A stretch of DNA of 64,000 nucleotides from contig NZ_KQ960933.1 of assembly GCF_001553405.1 (NCBI RefSeq), forward strand, positions 1 to 64,000, in the 5' to 3' direction. The stretch's first letter is position 1; the number at the start of each line of letters is the position of its first letter. A program made the position numbers and the translations under genes. The notes beneath the pieces were generated by a model, which was not told the DNA's origin, ran no database searches, and saw only the letters and a list, made by a program, of their open reading frames with translations. The stretch comes from Megasphaera hutchinsoni (lineage in GTDB: Bacteria > Bacillota > Negativicutes > Veillonellales > Megasphaeraceae). Below are positions 1-8,140 of this stretch, in pieces.

Positions 1-10
1 GATTAAATTA

Positions 11-46
11 AAAAAGAGTACCGATATATCGGTATTCTTTTTTTTA
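11..46 (+). terminator. Intrinsic terminator of the upstream (off-window) gene
   Basis: An AGAGTACCGA / TCGGTATTCT stem with a four-base loop is followed by a run of nine T. The gene it ends lies before the window. Confidence 0.75.
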
Positions 47-206
47 TTTGCTAGTATTTATTTGGAATATATAGGCAGTGTAGATAGTAAATTATCGTAT
101 TAAAATTTTATGTATCAGGACATTTTCTCTTGACGTTTTTTTTTATAATTATTACTATAATCTTATACTGTAAACATAGGATTAGATTATAATTTGGAGG
201 ATGCAT

Positions 207-626
207 ATGAAATTAGGAGAAGGTATAGTTGAAGAGATTATTGACAATAAATATGCTAGTATAAAAGTAAGTAGAGAACAATTATTTAGTGCTTGTAGCT
301 CTTGTATAGGCGTGGAACGAGTGGTTGTCAAAGCACGAAATTTAGTGCAAGCTAAAAAAGGACAAGCTGTACGATATTACATGCCAGAGGGACATTTAAT
401 TTTAGGAGCCTTTGTCTGTTTTATTTTACCCTTATGTTTGTTATTTCTAGGAGGATTAGTCGGCTATTATGTTTCGCTTTTGTGGGGAAGCCCCGTATTT
501 GCTTCTATTGTAGTGGGAACGGGGATTAGTTTAGCACTCATATTTATTATTTGGCGAGTTTGCGATCGGCGTATTTCTTTTTTGCTTAATACGGAACCAT
601 GTATATGTGAAATTATTCAAGATTAG
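207..626 (+). CDS. RseC/SoxR-reducing-system family membrane protein
   Basis: This is a 139-residue protein of the RseC/MucC (SoxR reducing system) family. The N-terminal half is soluble and has a Cys-Ser-Ser-Cys motif near residue 30 (ACSSCIG). Two hydrophobic segments follow, at about residues 62-85 and 92-115, and a second Cys pair (PCIC) lies at the C-terminus. An earlier ATG at 201 directly abuts the GGAGG ribosome site, so the ATG at 207 is the better start. RseC relatives often sit next to Rnf or NADH-linked electron-transport genes, but none are visible here. The partner and role in this organism are unknown. The family call is fairly secure. Confidence 0.75.
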   Translation: MKLGEGIVEEIIDNKYASIKVSREQLFSACSSCIGVERVVVKARNLVQAKKGQAVRYYMPEGHLILGAFVCFILPLCLLFLGGLVGYYVSLLWGSPVFASIVVGTGISLALIFIIWRVCDRRISFLLNTEPCICEIIQD

Positions 627-662
627 CGTGTATATGCGTGATGGGAGGGGGGAAAAAAGAAA

Positions 663-1511
663 ATGAAAAAATTATTTTTACTATTGATGGCGGCATTTTT
701 AGTAACTTGGGGAAGCTATGGGAGTAAGATAAGCCAGCAGACTGATTCAGCGACACAAGTACATGAATATGTGCAAGCTGTTACGAAAAATGTAGATGAA
801 CAAGTTGAACCTTCAGGCACATTAAAAGATGTATATTTGGCTGGAAAGAATGTTCCTGATTATAATGGACATGATTATTACCTTATTAATCGAAATGTTC
901 CCTTTTTTTCAAAGAGTGATTTAAATAAAAAAGCAGGGACAATTAAATTGTCTGAAATGGATGCATACGGTAGATGTCGAAGTAACTTTATGATTGTAGG
1001 ACCCGAAACATTACCGCATGTGCCGCGAGAAGGTATTGGCATGGTACGACCTTCTGGCTGGAGAACGATTAGATATGATTTTATTGAAAATAGATACTTG
1101 TATAATCGCTCGCATTTATTGGGATATCAATTATCTGGATTAAATGCAGAACGGCGCAATTTAATTACGGGTACAGAGTATTTTAATAAACGCTTGATGT
1201 TGCCGTATGAAAATCGAGTGGCGGAAACGGCGAAGCGAGGATTCCATATCGCTTATCGCGTAACACCGATTTATAAAGAGCGAGAATTAGTGGCACGAGG
1301 AGTTATTATGGAAGGGTACTCGATAGAAGATTCGGGACGTCTACATTTTAATGTTTTTGTGTATAATATAGAGCCGGGTGTAGTTATTAATTATGAAAAT
1401 GGTGATAGTTATGCTCAAGATGATGCGGCTAGTATCGCAGAGAAAAAGGCTATTGAAAAGTCTATACGACGACATTATAAGCATAAGAAAAAAATAACTA
1501 ATAGTACCTAA
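663..1511 (+). CDS. Exported DNA/RNA non-specific endonuclease (EndA/NucA-like)
   Basis: This 282-residue protein begins with a signal sequence (MKKLFLLLMAAFLV, then small residues). The region near residues 160-210 holds NRSHLLGYQLSGLNAERRN. It matches the DRGHLLG...N core of streptococcal EndA-type beta-beta-alpha-Me nucleases, where the His is the general base and the downstream Asn helps bind Mg2+. Here the first residue of the motif is Asn rather than Asp. A strong GGGAGGGGGG ribosome site precedes the ATG. The likely role is extracytoplasmic nucleic-acid degradation or processing of DNA during uptake. No competence genes are next to it, so that choice is open. The lysine-rich tail could bind nucleic acid. 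Confidence 0.8.
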   Translation: MKKLFLLLMAAFLVTWGSYGSKISQQTDSATQVHEYVQAVTKNVDEQVEPSGTLKDVYLAGKNVPDYNGHDYYLINRNVPFFSKSDLNKKAGTIKLSEMDAYGRCRSNFMIVGPETLPHVPREGIGMVRPSGWRTIRYDFIENRYLYNRSHLLGYQLSGLNAERRNLITGTEYFNKRLMLPYENRVAETAKRGFHIAYRVTPIYKERELVARGVIMEGYSIEDSGRLHFNVFVYNIEPGVVINYENGDSYAQDDAASIAEKKAIEKSIRRHYKHKKKITNST

Positions 1512-1524
1512 TATTGGAAAAATA

Positions 1525-1558
1525 AAATCACTGCTTTTTATATAAAAAGCAGTGATTT
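1525..1558. terminator. Bidirectional intrinsic terminator between convergent genes
   Basis: The stem AATCACTGCTTTTT / AAAAAGCAGTGATT lies between the nuclease gene and the convergent lysR gene, with A/T runs on both sides. Confidence 0.8.
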
Positions 1559-1571
1559 ATTTGCCTGAAAA

Positions 1572-2474
1572 TTATTTGTTTGCATTTGTTTTACCATAAT
1601 ATTCTTTAAATGATTGCACCCATGTTTGTGCTGGATGGGATAAAAATCCTTTACTTTTCCAAATCATGGCTAAGGTCCAGGGAATAACGGGCTTTGATAG
1701 AGGAATGCAAAGTGCTGTTTCAGGTTTTATTCGTTTGCAAATGCTTTGAGGTAACAATGCAATACCTAATTGCGAATGAACCATTTCAGAAATAAAATCC
1801 CAATGGCTACTTTGGCAGACGATCTTTGGTTGAGCTATAATATCTTGGTAAAAAGAGCGTATATAGCCATATAAAGTGAAAGAATTAGGATAATAAATAA
1901 GTGGTTCATCTTTTATTTCTTCCAAGGTTAATTCACTTTTTTTAGCTAAAGGATGAGTTGGCCATAAAACAACTTGAAGATTTTCGCGATTAAAAATAAA
2001 AAAATTGTAGGGCATATCTGTTTGAATAGGTAATGCTACTATTCCTGCTTGGATTAAGCCGTCATCAATTGCCGAGATAACATCTTTAGAGCCGACTTCT
2101 GCTAATGCTAATTCGATACGGGGATAAAGTGACATAAAATGAGTGATAAAAGGAGATATAAATGAAGACCCAACCATAGGAGGTATACCAATGGCTAATT
2201 TTCCTGTATTTAATAAATGTGGAGAATCTATTTCTTCTTTTAAACTAGAAAAATTTTTAATAATTTCTTCTATTTTGGGGAGCAAATAAGCACCACGTTC
2301 AGTGAGTTCGATTGATTTTCCTTTGCGATTAAATAGTTGCACATCCCAATGTTCTTCTAGTGCTTTGATGCCTTTACTAATAGATGGTTGACTTATATGT
2401 AAAGCTTTGGATGCTTTTGTAAAACTTTTTTTGTGGGCCACTTCAACGAAGTAGGTCAATTGGAACAAATCCAT
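1572..2474 (-). CDS. LysR-family transcriptional regulator
   Basis: This 300-residue protein has the standard LysR layout. A winged helix-turn-helix occupies about residues 1-60 (FTKASKALHISQPSISKGIK), and a periplasmic-binding-protein-like effector domain runs from about 90 to 295. The ATG is preceded by AGAGGTG. It is transcribed away from dinB across a gap of about 200 bp. LysR proteins often act on divergent neighbours, but a link to dinB would be unusual, so the target is not assigned. The effector domain resembles the CidR/CynR branch only in general form. Confidence 0.9.
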   Translation of the reverse strand: MDLFQLTYFVEVAHKKSFTKASKALHISQPSISKGIKALEEHWDVQLFNRKGKSIELTERGAYLLPKIEEIIKNFSSLKEEIDSPHLLNTGKLAIGIPPMVGSSFISPFITHFMSLYPRIELALAEVGSKDVISAIDDGLIQAGIVALPIQTDMPYNFFIFNRENLQVVLWPTHPLAKKSELTLEEIKDEPLIYYPNSFTLYGYIRSFYQDIIAQPKIVCQSSHWDFISEMVHSQLGIALLPQSICKRIKPETALCIPLSKPVIPWTLAMIWKSKGFLSHPAQTWVQSFKEYYGKTNANK

Positions 2475-2675
2475 GACATATTCACCTCTTTTGTATATTC
2501 TTATACTATCATATATTATAGTTTTTTTGAATAAACAAGTATTGAAAATATTAATAAATAAGTATGTAGGAAATTTGCTTGCATTATATGAGAAAGATGG
2601 TAGATTAAAATTATTTTATCTATATTGGGAGGTAAAATCGGTGTATAATAAAAATATCCTAATAAGGAGGACGAT

Positions 2676-3863
2676 ATGGGCTTACGTTGGGTTATGCATG
2701 TAGATATGGATGCTTTTTATGCATCGATTGAGCAACGAGATCATATTCAGTATAGAGGAAAACCAGTTATTGTAGGTGGTCTTTTTGACCGAGGTGTAGT
2801 GGCAACGGCATCATATGAAGCACGTGCATTTGGCGTGTATTCGGCAATGAGTATGAAATTAGCTAAACGATATTGTCCTGAGGGAATATTTATAGCACCT
2901 AGAATTGATTATTATAAGCTTATATCAGAACAGATATATCAAATTTTTCAGCAATATTCACCGCAAGTAGAGCGATTGTCTTTAGATGAGGCTTTTTTAG
3001 ACATATCGGGTATGGAACGAAAGTATTCTCAATATACAGATATGGGAAGAGAAATTAAGCAAGATATTTTGAATCATATAGGATTAGTAGCATCGGTAGG
3101 TATTGGGCCGAATAAATTTATTGCTAAAATTGCTTCAGATATAGAAAAGCCGAATGGATTGGTTTTTGTTCCTTATGGACAGGAACAAAAATTTTTATAT
3201 CCTTTATCAGTAAAACGGATTTGGGGCGTGGGAAAGATTACCGCTCAAAAATTAGAAAAATTAGGGCTTAGCCACATTGGCGATGTAGCAAATGCGTCTG
3301 TTGCAATATTGCGACAAGCGGTAGGAGAGCAGGCCAAGCATTTGAAAGCATTAGCACAAGGAGTGGATACACGACCTATTATTTCCCAACGAGAGCTTAA
3401 ATCAATTAGTTATGAACATACTTATACAAAGGATTTAGTTACACGAGAAGAAGTATATCAAAAATTACGCATATTGGCGTATGAAGTGGCAGGTAGACTT
3501 CGTAAGCAAGGGGTAATGGGCAGAACGATAACATTAAAGATTAGAAACCATTTGTTTTATACGTTTACTCGTTCATTGACGAGTAAACAAGATGGCTTTT
3601 ATGATGAAATAGAATTATATAATATAAGTTTGCAGTTATATAATAAGAGTAATATTCCGGGTTCCATACGATTATTAGGGTTAGGCATAAGCCATTTGTG
3701 TGTTTATCAACGACAAGCGGTGCTTTTTTCAGATAAGACAGAAAAATTAGAAAATCAAGAAAAATTAAATTATACATTGGATAGATTACACGAACGGTTT
3801 GGCAATAAAGTGATAATAAAAGGTTTTTTATTGGATAAGGATATTAATAATAAGAAAGATTAA
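2676..3863 (+). CDS. dinB: DNA polymerase IV (Y-family translesion polymerase)
   Basis: This Y-family polymerase copies damaged DNA and is error-prone. The 395-residue length is slightly above the usual 350. The catalytic acidic residues are visible: Asp10/Asp12 in HVDMDAFYASIE, and Asp104/Glu105 in LSLDEAFLDIS. Phe14-Tyr15 is the expected steric-gate position. A helix-hairpin-helix thumb (VKRIWGVGKITAQKLEKLG) and a little-finger domain follow. A strong AAGGAGG lies 5 bases before the ATG. No clear LexA box was seen upstream. The C-terminus lacks an evident QLxLF beta-clamp peptide, though a degenerate one cannot be excluded. Confidence 0.95.
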   Translation: MGLRWVMHVDMDAFYASIEQRDHIQYRGKPVIVGGLFDRGVVATASYEARAFGVYSAMSMKLAKRYCPEGIFIAPRIDYYKLISEQIYQIFQQYSPQVERLSLDEAFLDISGMERKYSQYTDMGREIKQDILNHIGLVASVGIGPNKFIAKIASDIEKPNGLVFVPYGQEQKFLYPLSVKRIWGVGKITAQKLEKLGLSHIGDVANASVAILRQAVGEQAKHLKALAQGVDTRPIISQRELKSISYEHTYTKDLVTREEVYQKLRILAYEVAGRLRKQGVMGRTITLKIRNHLFYTFTRSLTSKQDGFYDEIELYNISLQLYNKSNIPGSIRLLGLGISHLCVYQRQAVLFSDKTEKLENQEKLNYTLDRLHERFGNKVIIKGFLLDKDINNKKD

Positions 3864-3877
3864 ATAGGGGGACCGAC

Positions 3878-4177
3878 ATGTCAATATATAAAGTTGCTGC
3901 ACATACTGGTGCGAATGATAATGGATACATTGAATATAATACAGAAACAAAGGAAGTAAAAGCACATTTTTCAGCGGATAAAGTGTGTCAACGGGTAGTA
4001 GATTATTTGACGAAAGAACAGGAATTTCACTATTTTACAGGATTAACAACTTATAAAATGATTTGTGCTGTACCTACTAGCAATTTAGAAATTTTTAAAT
4101 TGTCCTTATGTTATATTTGGACACGTGCAAACATATATATTGATTGGAGTAGACCAGTCGATATTGATGAGATATAG
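3878..4177 (+). CDS. Small conserved-looking protein of unknown function
   Basis: This 99-residue protein starts 14 bases after dinB with AGGGGG before the ATG, so it is probably co-transcribed with dinB. I do not recognise a family. It is acidic to neutral and has no membrane segment. It has two Cys and aromatic-rich motifs (FHYFTGLTTYKM, CYIWTRANIYIDW). Codon use matches the neighbours, so I believe it is real. Its immediate 3' side holds a cluster of DnaA-box-like sequences, but a functional link to these is only speculative. Confidence 0.65.
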   Translation: MSIYKVAAHTGANDNGYIEYNTETKEVKAHFSADKVCQRVVDYLTKEQEFHYFTGLTTYKMICAVPTSNLEIFKLSLCYIWTRANIYIDWSRPVDIDEI

Positions 4178-4192
4178 TTTATTCATCCACTA

Positions 4193-4374
4193 CATATCCA
4201 CAATTTGTGAACAATATGTGGATATGTTTTATAAAGGGCAAGGATACCTCATTTTGGTTTTGATAAAAAGTTTATAAAATGTGGATAACTTGGGAAGTTA
4301 GTTCTTTTAGGTAAAAAAAATAGCGTAATTAAGCTAAATATACACCATTTAAGTTATGCACATAAAGTGGATAA
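4193..4374. promoter_or_regulatory. Cluster of five DnaA-box-like 9-mers
   Basis: Two sites match the TTATNCACA DnaA-box consensus exactly: 4280-4288 (minus strand, TTATCCACA) and 4354-4362 (plus strand, TTATGCACA). Three more differ at one position: 4194-4202 (ATATCCACA), 4217-4225 (minus) and 4366-4374 (minus). The first pair forms an inverted repeat, CATATCCACA...TGTGGATATG. The stretch is AT-rich and lies in a 248-bp gap. It could be a replication-origin element, a DnaA-titrating site or a DnaA-controlled promoter. dnaA itself is not in the window. Confidence 0.6.
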
Positions 4375-4425
4375 CAGATGAAAATAAGACACCATTATTT
4401 GTCGGTTAAGAAAGGATTCGTGCAT

Positions 4426-5031
4426 ATGAAAGCAGTTATTGATGGCGTTATATTAACAAAGGGGAAGTTATTGTCGGGTTATGTTTTATTATATGAAGAA
4501 GCTATTTGGAAAATTATTCCTCGAAACGAAGTGCGTGTAAGAATGTGTACGGAAATAGTGGATGCAAATGGTGGTTTTGTAGTACCGGGCTGGGTTCATG
4601 TCAATGTAGACTGTAAAAAAGAAGGGTGTCGGCATTGGCAGCAAGTATTGCCATCTCAGGGAATTGTGGCATTTGTTCCTAGGTATGCAGAAGCGACTGC
4701 GTTTAGTAATAAAGGTGCAAGAGTTATGACTAATGGCTGTCTTGATGCTAGTTCTATGCTTGTGCTTAATAGAGATTCTTCTACGGCAGCATCGTTTATG
4801 ACGGCTGTATGTGATTTTTTGAAAGAAGGGACATATTCGTTTACCGAGTGTATGCATATGTTATCAACGGTTCCTTTACAATGTTTAGGGTATAAGGATC
4901 GCGGTGAATTGCAAGAAGGATATGTAGCTGATTATTTGGTTTTAGATGGGGATACGTTGCAAGTAAAGCAAACAATTATATCTGGGGTAGTTGTATATGA
5001 TAGTACGGATGGTAAGCGTATTATTCGTTAA
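4426..5031 (+). CDS. Degenerate amidohydrolase related to NagA, catalytic core missing
   Basis: The 201-residue product aligns by eye with the two ends of N-acetylglucosamine-6-phosphate deacetylase-type amidohydrolases. The N-terminal beta-sandwich strand and PGW motif are present (IVDANGGFVVPGWVHVNVD), as is the C-terminal strand set (LGYKDRGELQEGYVADYLVLD). The canonical PGxIDxHxHG metal site has become PGWVHVNVD, so the HxH pair is lost. The central TIM barrel, normally around 250 residues, is reduced to about 100. It is unlikely to be a metal hydrolase. The start at 4426 is chosen because AAAGGA lies 9 bases upstream. It could be a decaying gene or a repurposed scaffold; the open frame argues for the latter. 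Confidence 0.6.
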   Translation: MKAVIDGVILTKGKLLSGYVLLYEEAIWKIIPRNEVRVRMCTEIVDANGGFVVPGWVHVNVDCKKEGCRHWQQVLPSQGIVAFVPRYAEATAFSNKGARVMTNGCLDASSMLVLNRDSSTAASFMTAVCDFLKEGTYSFTECMHMLSTVPLQCLGYKDRGELQEGYVADYLVLDGDTLQVKQTIISGVVVYDSTDGKRIIR

Positions 5032-5271
5032 TCATTGTAGCTATTAAGACTTGAAATTCATGGTGTAAGATTACGTGAAAAATGAGCGGATAGGATAAAA
5101 TAGAGGTACAGTTGCATAAGAAGTAGGGCTTTTCAGACGAAGCTTTTTTATAGACCGCAAGGGGCGATTAATGGATATATTAATCTTTTTTGAGGAAATA
5201 TGGGTGATATAGTAAAAATCATACGGTTTATTTTTTTTTGCAATTGGAAGATGATCCGTGATTTAAACGAT
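5032..5271. other. Intergenic stretch with no recognised gene
   Basis: I see no supported ORF or known RNA here. A 13-codon frame at 5171 has no ribosome site. The only clear element is the terminator that follows. Confidence 0.4.
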
Positions 5272-5308
5272 AAAAAAGCATCATCTCTTTATAGAGATGA
5301 TGCTTTTT
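5272..5308. terminator. Bidirectional intrinsic terminator
   Basis: An AAAAAAGCATCATCTCT / AGAGATGATGCTTTTT hairpin lies downstream of mrp on the minus strand, with T runs in both directions. Confidence 0.85.
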
Positions 5309-5340
5309 ATTATTCCTTAGCCTATGTTTTAGGTATATTT

Positions 5341-6183
5341 TTAAATACCTACTTTGGCTAAAATATATTCCGCTGTTTCTTTTAGATAATTGGCTTTATA
5401 TAATTCAATATCGCCTTGATCACAGAGCTGTGCTAGCGTTGGATCTATAGGCAATTTTGCTACATGAGCAATGCCATGTTGGTCGGCATATAATTGGGTT
5501 TGCCCTTTGCCAAATATTTCATGGCGTGAATGACAATCGGGACATTCAAAGTAGCTCATATTTTCGATTAATCCGAGAACCGGAATTTTTAGCATGGTAG
5601 ACATTTTTAATGCTTTTTCTACAATGAGGGAAACTAATTCTTGTGGTGAGGTAATGACTAAAATGCCATCAATGGGTAAAGATTGGAAAACCGTTAAAGG
5701 GACATCTCCCGTTCCAGGGGGCATATCTACAAACATATAGTCTATATCACCCCAAGATACATCTGTCCAAAATTGTTTGACGGCACCAGAAATAACTGGA
5801 CCACGCCAGACAACGGGGACGGCCGGATCTTCTAATAGCACGTTCATAGACATGATTTTTATGCCCGTTTTACTGAGAACGGGAAAAATGTTCTTGTCAT
5901 CACCTTTTGCATGTTCGGTGATTCCAAATGCTTTAGGAATAGATGGACCGGTAATATCAGCATCTAAAATAGCTGTTTTTAGATGTTGTCGTTGCATTTG
6001 GATGGACATGAGCGAGGTAACTAGTGATTTACCTACGCCACCTTTCCCGCTTACAACGGCAATGATGTGCTTTACTTTACTGTTTGGATTGGGTGGAAGG
6101 GTAGTTGGTTTTTGTGGGGTACTATGACAACCTCCAACTGATGGACAAGCTGAACAAGCTTCTTTATTACAATTTTCACTCAT
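5341..6183 (-). CDS. mrp: Mrp/ApbC/NBP35-type P-loop Fe-S cluster carrier
   Basis: This cytosolic ATPase of the Mrp/ApbC family binds and transfers [4Fe-4S] clusters. The deviant Walker A GKGGVGKS is at about residues 46-53. A Mrp signature (VDMPPGTGD) and a CxxC motif (FECPDCHS) follow. The N-terminus has an extra Cys cluster (CNKEACSACPSVGGC), as in the NBP35/MinD-like group. The ATG at 6192 overlaps the ribosome site, so the ATG at 6183 is preferred (280 residues). It lies 18 bases after the DUF134 gene and is probably co-transcribed. With the NifU-like gene at 13.4 kb, it could mature the [4Fe-4S] dehydratase encoded nearby; that is inference. Confidence 0.9.
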   Translation of the reverse strand: MSENCNKEACSACPSVGGCHSTPQKPTTLPPNPNSKVKHIIAVVSGKGGVGKSLVTSLMSIQMQRQHLKTAILDADITGPSIPKAFGITEHAKGDDKNIFPVLSKTGIKIMSMNVLLEDPAVPVVWRGPVISGAVKQFWTDVSWGDIDYMFVDMPPGTGDVPLTVFQSLPIDGILVITSPQELVSLIVEKALKMSTMLKIPVLGLIENMSYFECPDCHSRHEIFGKGQTQLYADQHGIAHVAKLPIDPTLAQLCDQGDIELYKANYLKETAEYILAKVGI

Positions 6184-6201
6184 AAGAGACATCTCCTTTA
6201 A

Positions 6202-6543
6202 TTATCTTTTTTTTATTGCACAATATGGATACGTGCAGGTTTGTGCATTTGCACATAGCTTGATTGTTCCTCCTGCAATGCGTAGTTTTTGATTTTCTAC
6301 GAGGGTACGTGCTAATTTGTATCTCGCTTTTTTATATATTGCGGTGACAGTAGTACGAGACACCTGAATTTGATGGGCACATTCTTCATGTGTTAGTCCT
6401 TCTAGATCAATGAGGCGAATTACTTCATATTCATCAATTCCGAGGGTAATGTATCCAGGGTTTTCTGTTGTACTTTTTAAAGGAAAAAATTCTTTTGCTT
6501 TGGGTAAGGAACAGATTCTTCTACCATGTTGGGGGCGTGACAT
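6202..6543 (-). CDS. DUF134-family DNA-binding protein
   Basis: The 113-residue product starts at the ATG at 6543, behind AAGGAGGAA. A longer reading of the frame has no ribosome site. DUF134 proteins carry a sigma-70 region-4-like helix-turn-helix, seen here as LTHEECAHQIQVSRTTVTAIYKKAR at about residues 55-80. The N-terminal MSRPQHGRRIC is characteristic. Family members commonly sit beside Mrp-type ATPases, as here. The C-terminus has four Cys (CANAQTCTYPYC) that could bind a metal or Fe-S cluster, suggesting a sensor. The target is unknown. An inverted repeat just upstream (6584-6609) is a candidate self-operator. Confidence 0.85.
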   Translation of the reverse strand: MSRPQHGRRICSLPKAKEFFPLKSTTENPGYITLGIDEYEVIRLIDLEGLTHEECAHQIQVSRTTVTAIYKKARYKLARTLVENQKLRIAGGTIKLCANAQTCTYPYCAIKKR

Positions 6544-6583
6544 CACACATTCCTCCTTGCCTGAGCTGGTTTTATTATAAAAA

Positions 6584-6609
6584 ATATTATTGTCATATGT
6601 CAATAATAT
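6584..6609. promoter_or_regulatory. Inverted repeat upstream of the DUF134 gene
   Basis: Nine-base arms ATATTATTG and CAATAATAT flank an 8-base centre. It lies in the 49-bp gap between the sigma-54 activator and the DUF134 gene, and overlaps the activator stop codon. It may be an operator. Confidence 0.45.
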
Positions 6610-8056
6610 GGGAAGATAACATCTCTTGACATCGTTTTCGGCGGCGGACAAATTTTGAAGGGGTAATATGTAATAATTTAGCGGCATCTCGCACCGTTCG
6701 GCCTTGCTCGTAGGCTTGTTGTAAATACATATACTCAATAGAAGTTAATACTTCAGCAAGATTGAGTGGAAGTTTTTGTGGTGTTACTGCTTGTGTTGCG
6801 ATATGTTTGCTTGATGGGACGAGTTTATCCGATAAGTCTTTAGTAGATGGAGGACGTAAAATATGTAAATCCTCTGGTTCGATTTTATTTTCAGGACTAA
6901 TAATTATAGCTCGTTCTACTATATTTTTTAATTCGCGGATATTTCCAGGCCAATTATACTCTTGTAAGACTTGACAGGAATAAGAAGAAAATGATTTATG
7001 AAAAGAATATTTTTGATTTAATTTAGCTAAGAATGATTCAGCCAAGGGGATGATATCTTTTTGACGTAAACGAAGTGGGGGAAGGGCAATGGGAAATACA
7101 CTTAAACGATAGTACAAGTCTTCACGGAACAACTTTTGTTGAACCATTTCTTTAAGATTGCGATTGGTGGCAGCGATGATGCGTGTATCGATTTTTATAG
7201 GTTTTGTGCCACCGATGCGCATAATTTCCTGTTCTTGCAATGCTCGTAATAATTTTACTTGCATGTCTTTTGGCAATTCGCCTACTTCATCAAGGAAAAG
7301 AGTGCCTTTATTAGCTAATTCAAATAAGCCCATTTTTCCATTGCGGTTAGCACCTGTAAAAGCGCCGCTTTCATAACCAAATAATTCACTTTCTATTAAG
7401 TTTTCTGGAATAGCCCCACAATTTACTTTAATAAAACTGTCATGACAGCGGTGACTATGCTGATAAATATAGTGAGCCAACACTTCTTTTCCTACACCCG
7501 TTTCACCTAATAATAAAACGGTTGTATCTAAAGGGGCAACACGATTAGCCAGTAATACAGATTGTAAGGCTGATTCATCTTTTATAATTAGCTCATCTTT
7601 AATAAGCGTTTCTTGTAAATGCGTTAATTCTAAACGAAGTCGCTCTACTGTTGCATTTTTTCGTTCTACCGCTTCTTTTAAGTTGTAAATTTCACTTAGA
7701 TCGCGAACATTTGTTACGACCATAATAAGATTACCTTGGGTGTCAAAAATAGGGGAACTTGTCACTAAGGCTTCTTTGCCCGTTTTAAATTTCTGCTGTA
7801 AGGTAACGGGTTTTTTTTTGTGAATAACTAGAAGTGATGCCGACTCAGAGATTATTTTTTGTGTTACGAGATCTTTCATGTTTTTACCGATGACATCTTC
7901 TTTTTTTAAGCCGGTAATAGATTCATAGGCGGTATTTATTCGTAAGACATAGGCATCTTTGTCAGTAATAAATATACCATCAAAGGAGTGTTCAATAATG
8001 GCATTTAGATGGGTGTTAGCATCTTCGATAGTTGAGAAAAATTCTTGTTTAATCAT
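6593..8056 (-). CDS. Sigma-54-dependent activator (PAS-AAA+-Fis HTH)
   Basis: This is a 487-residue bacterial enhancer-binding protein. Domains in order are an N-terminal PAS sensor (about 12-120), a short coiled linker (about 122-160), an AAA+ module (about 165-400) and a Fis-type helix-turn-helix (about 455-475, RTVRDAAKLLHITPSKF). Walker A GETGVGKE is at 184-191. The sigma-54-contact loop GAFTGA is intact at 231-236. It is of the RocR/PrdR/TyrR-like class, sensing a ligand through PAS rather than by phosphorylation. Two strong -24/-12 promoters lie 5-6 kb away, beyond the lux-like operon, and are its likely targets. The 84-bp gap after the acyl-AMP ligase leaves open whether it is co-transcribed with that operon. 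Confidence 0.92.
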   Translation of the reverse strand: MIKQEFFSTIEDANTHLNAIIEHSFDGIFITDKDAYVLRINTAYESITGLKKEDVIGKNMKDLVTQKIISESASLLVIHKKKPVTLQQKFKTGKEALVTSSPIFDTQGNLIMVVTNVRDLSEIYNLKEAVERKNATVERLRLELTHLQETLIKDELIIKDESALQSVLLANRVAPLDTTVLLLGETGVGKEVLAHYIYQHSHRCHDSFIKVNCGAIPENLIESELFGYESGAFTGANRNGKMGLFELANKGTLFLDEVGELPKDMQVKLLRALQEQEIMRIGGTKPIKIDTRIIAATNRNLKEMVQQKLFREDLYYRLSVFPIALPPLRLRQKDIIPLAESFLAKLNQKYSFHKSFSSYSCQVLQEYNWPGNIRELKNIVERAIIISPENKIEPEDLHILRPPSTKDLSDKLVPSSKHIATQAVTPQKLPLNLAEVLTSIEYMYLQQAYEQGRTVRDAAKLLHITPSKFVRRRKRCQEMLSSHIIDI

Positions 8057-8140
8057 ACACTATATCCCCCTGTACACAGAGAACTAATGATAATTTTATT
8101 ATAGCATAAATATATATTTTTTTTGAAAATTTTATATACT

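Noticed and set aside
2473-2703. Plus-strand frame before dinB
   Set aside because: It overlaps the dinB start, has no ribosome site and has an AT-driven composition.
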